Positions 63,167 to 64,000 of a DNA stretch of 64,000 bases are shown here, piece by piece. Under the pieces are notes generated by a model. It ran no database searches and was not told the origin of the DNA. It saw only the letters and a program-made list of their open reading frames with translations. Numbering within the stretch: position 1 is the stretch's first letter; every line of letters begins with the position of its first letter. This DNA comes from Stercorarius parasiticus. Its lineage: Eukaryota > Chordata > Aves > Charadriiformes > Stercorariidae. The position numbers were made by a program, and so were the translations under genes. The DNA lies in contig VWZL01001965.1 of the NCBI GenBank assembly GCA_013396915.1, positions 330,304 to 394,303 of the forward strand. The letters run 5' to 3'.

Positions 63167-63407
63167 GTGGCAGATCTACGAGCAGAGGCCTGCGTATGGC
63201 CAAGGACAGAGTGAGCAGAGCACACAGAAACAGGAACGCAGATATCGATACGGATGGAACGAAGAGGAACTGGTTCAATATAAACATGGAACAAGAAAAC
63301 AGCTTTGCATGCTTATCTTGGTGGGAACTGAATAAGGCGACTGGGTTAGTGATCTGAAATATGTGTTTACTTGCCTAGCGGGTGCACGGAAAGTTTTAGA
63401 GCTCAGG

Positions 63408-63414
63408 TATAAAA
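63408..63414 (+). promoter_or_regulatory. TATA box of the 63-kb LTR
   Basis: TATAAAA about 18 bases before the AATAAA, implying that the poly(A) signal lies close to the start of R. Confidence 0.8.
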
Positions 63415-63431
63415 GCCAAGGCTTGAGAAGC

Positions 63432-63437
63432 AATAAA
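63432..63437 (+). promoter_or_regulatory. AATAAA poly(A) signal of the 63-kb LTR
   Basis: AATAAA within GCAATAAACAATCTCG, 47 bases before the LTR end. Confidence 0.8.
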
Positions 63438-63484
63438 CAATCTCGTGCTCATCACAGCCAGAGTCCGTGCCTTCATACACTGCA

Positions 63485-63490
63485 TAAAGC
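63485..63490. repeat. Target-site duplication, right copy (TAAAGC)
   Basis: Identical to 63161-63166 and immediately after the CA end of the LTR. Confidence 0.88.
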
Positions 63491-63980
63491 CATCTGTGAG
63501 GGTTAGCATACTATATCAAAATGTGTTCTCCCTGCATAATCTGATGGGTGCTGGGAGAATTACAAGACAGCACGATGAATTAGGCCCACCTATTGTAAGA
63601 ACTGGAATACTCATGGAAACCTTCAAATGAAACTACAATGCCAGTTGGGATCCTGCTTACCTCGACACTTACAAACATGTACTTCGCTTGTTTTAAAAAG
63701 GAAGGCAGCTGTAAAAGTTGAAGTTCTATACATAGTTGAAGGCAAAAATTAAGCTCTGGAGAATAACAGAGCAGAAAGTACAGTCTGGAACATGGCTCTT
63801 AACTCAAAGGTATTGTGCTTGGTTTTCAGGATATTAAATGTCAGGAGAATTAGTGTGACATTACACAGACATGATTTGATTTTCTTTGGCTCCATGGAAA
63901 GAAGTGAGGATAAGTGTAGTTGCTTTTGTGCTGAATTTTCTAGCAGTTGTGTTAAATCAAACTGCTGAGGCTGTGTTTTT
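63491..63980. other. Non-coding stretch to the last CR1 tail
   Basis: No gene recognised; the minus-strand frame entering from the window edge is unrecognised and overlaps a repeat tail. Confidence 0.6.
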
Positions 63981-64000
63981 GAATCATAGAATAGAATCAT
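63981..64000 (-). repeat. CR1 LINE 3' tail, cut by the window end
   Basis: GAATCATAGAATAGAATCAT is the reverse complement of the ATTCTATGATT-type octamer tail that ends avian CR1 copies. The body of the element should lie just beyond the window. Confidence 0.75.

Larger units (their letters stand above)
63167..63484 (+). mobile_element. Solo LTR, 318 bp, class II (ERVK/alpharetrovirus-like)
   Basis: Starts TGTGGCAGATCTACG and ends CCTTCATACACTGCA. It is flanked by a perfect 6-bp duplication, TAAAGC (63161-63166 and 63485-63490); six bases is the usual duplication of class II and alpharetroviral integrases. It has a TATA box at 63408, an AATAAA at 63432, and a short R/U5-like end. It shares no sequence with the TGTCCTGGTT LTR family elsewhere in the window. 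No interior adjoins it, so it is a solo LTR. The open frame inside it (63147-63335) is incidental. Intact duplications and signals suggest it is not very old. Confidence 0.9.

Noticed and set aside
63147..63335. 62-codon frame as a gene
   Set aside because: It lies almost wholly inside the 63167-63484 LTR.
1..64000. CRISPR array, bacterial operon or phage-like system
   Set aside because: The repeats, LTRs, CR1 tails and lack of long frames show vertebrate nuclear DNA; no spaced direct-repeat array exists.

Overview
The window looks like non-coding nuclear DNA from a bird, probably a neoavian. The evidence is the repeat content. There are several short CR1 LINE tails, and a family of LTRs that begins TGTCCTGGTT and ends near GGGTTAAACCA(C/T)(A/G)ACA, a type I know as common in neoavian genomes. 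There is one old MIR-type SINE, the base composition is AT-leaning, and no long reading frame occurs. The species cannot be named from this. I found no convincing cellular protein-coding exon, tRNA, rRNA or CRISPR array. The longest open frames (about 140 to 180 codons) are unrecognised, and the longest is explained by a purine/pyrimidine strand bias. The most economical reading is a gene desert or the inside of a very large intron.

Layout. 557-1872 is a complete but tiny LTR retrotransposon: 5-bp target duplication ACTAC on both sides, 358-bp 5' LTR, a primer-binding site resembling the tRNA-Lys1,2 type, 859 bp of interior with a 113-codon hydrophobic frame, and a 3' LTR collapsed to 89 bp. 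1873-11939 is unannotated AT-rich sequence with a 26-bp tandem duplication and A-rich tracts. 11940-12522 is a minus-strand solo LTR whose 3' tip is replaced by an A-rich tract. 15533-15645 is a MIR-like SINE. 19513-20103, 24996-25558 and 28078-28581 are three plus-strand solo LTRs with 5-bp target duplications (one perfect, two with one mismatch), each with a TATA box and an ATTAAA signal. CR1 tails lie at 20776-20892 (+), 22820-22988 (-), 53361-53651 (-) and 63981-64000 (-, cut by the window end). A GC-richer block at 23160-23740 may be another dispersed repeat. 28587-53360 and 53652-63160 are long stretches with only simple repeats and some candidate conserved non-coding blocks. 63167-63484 is an unrelated 318-bp solo LTR with a perfect 6-bp duplication, TAAAGC, typical of class II (ERVK/alpharetrovirus-like) insertions.

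How the parts relate. Apart from the intact small element, the retroviral material is solo LTRs, as expected when LTR-LTR recombination removes the interior. They carry potential promoters and poly(A) signals, four of which point rightward between 19.5 and 63.5 kb. I did not find a clearly new biological system. The most unusual object is the small LTR element at the left end, with its primer-binding site, conserved-looking start context and collapsed 3' LTR.
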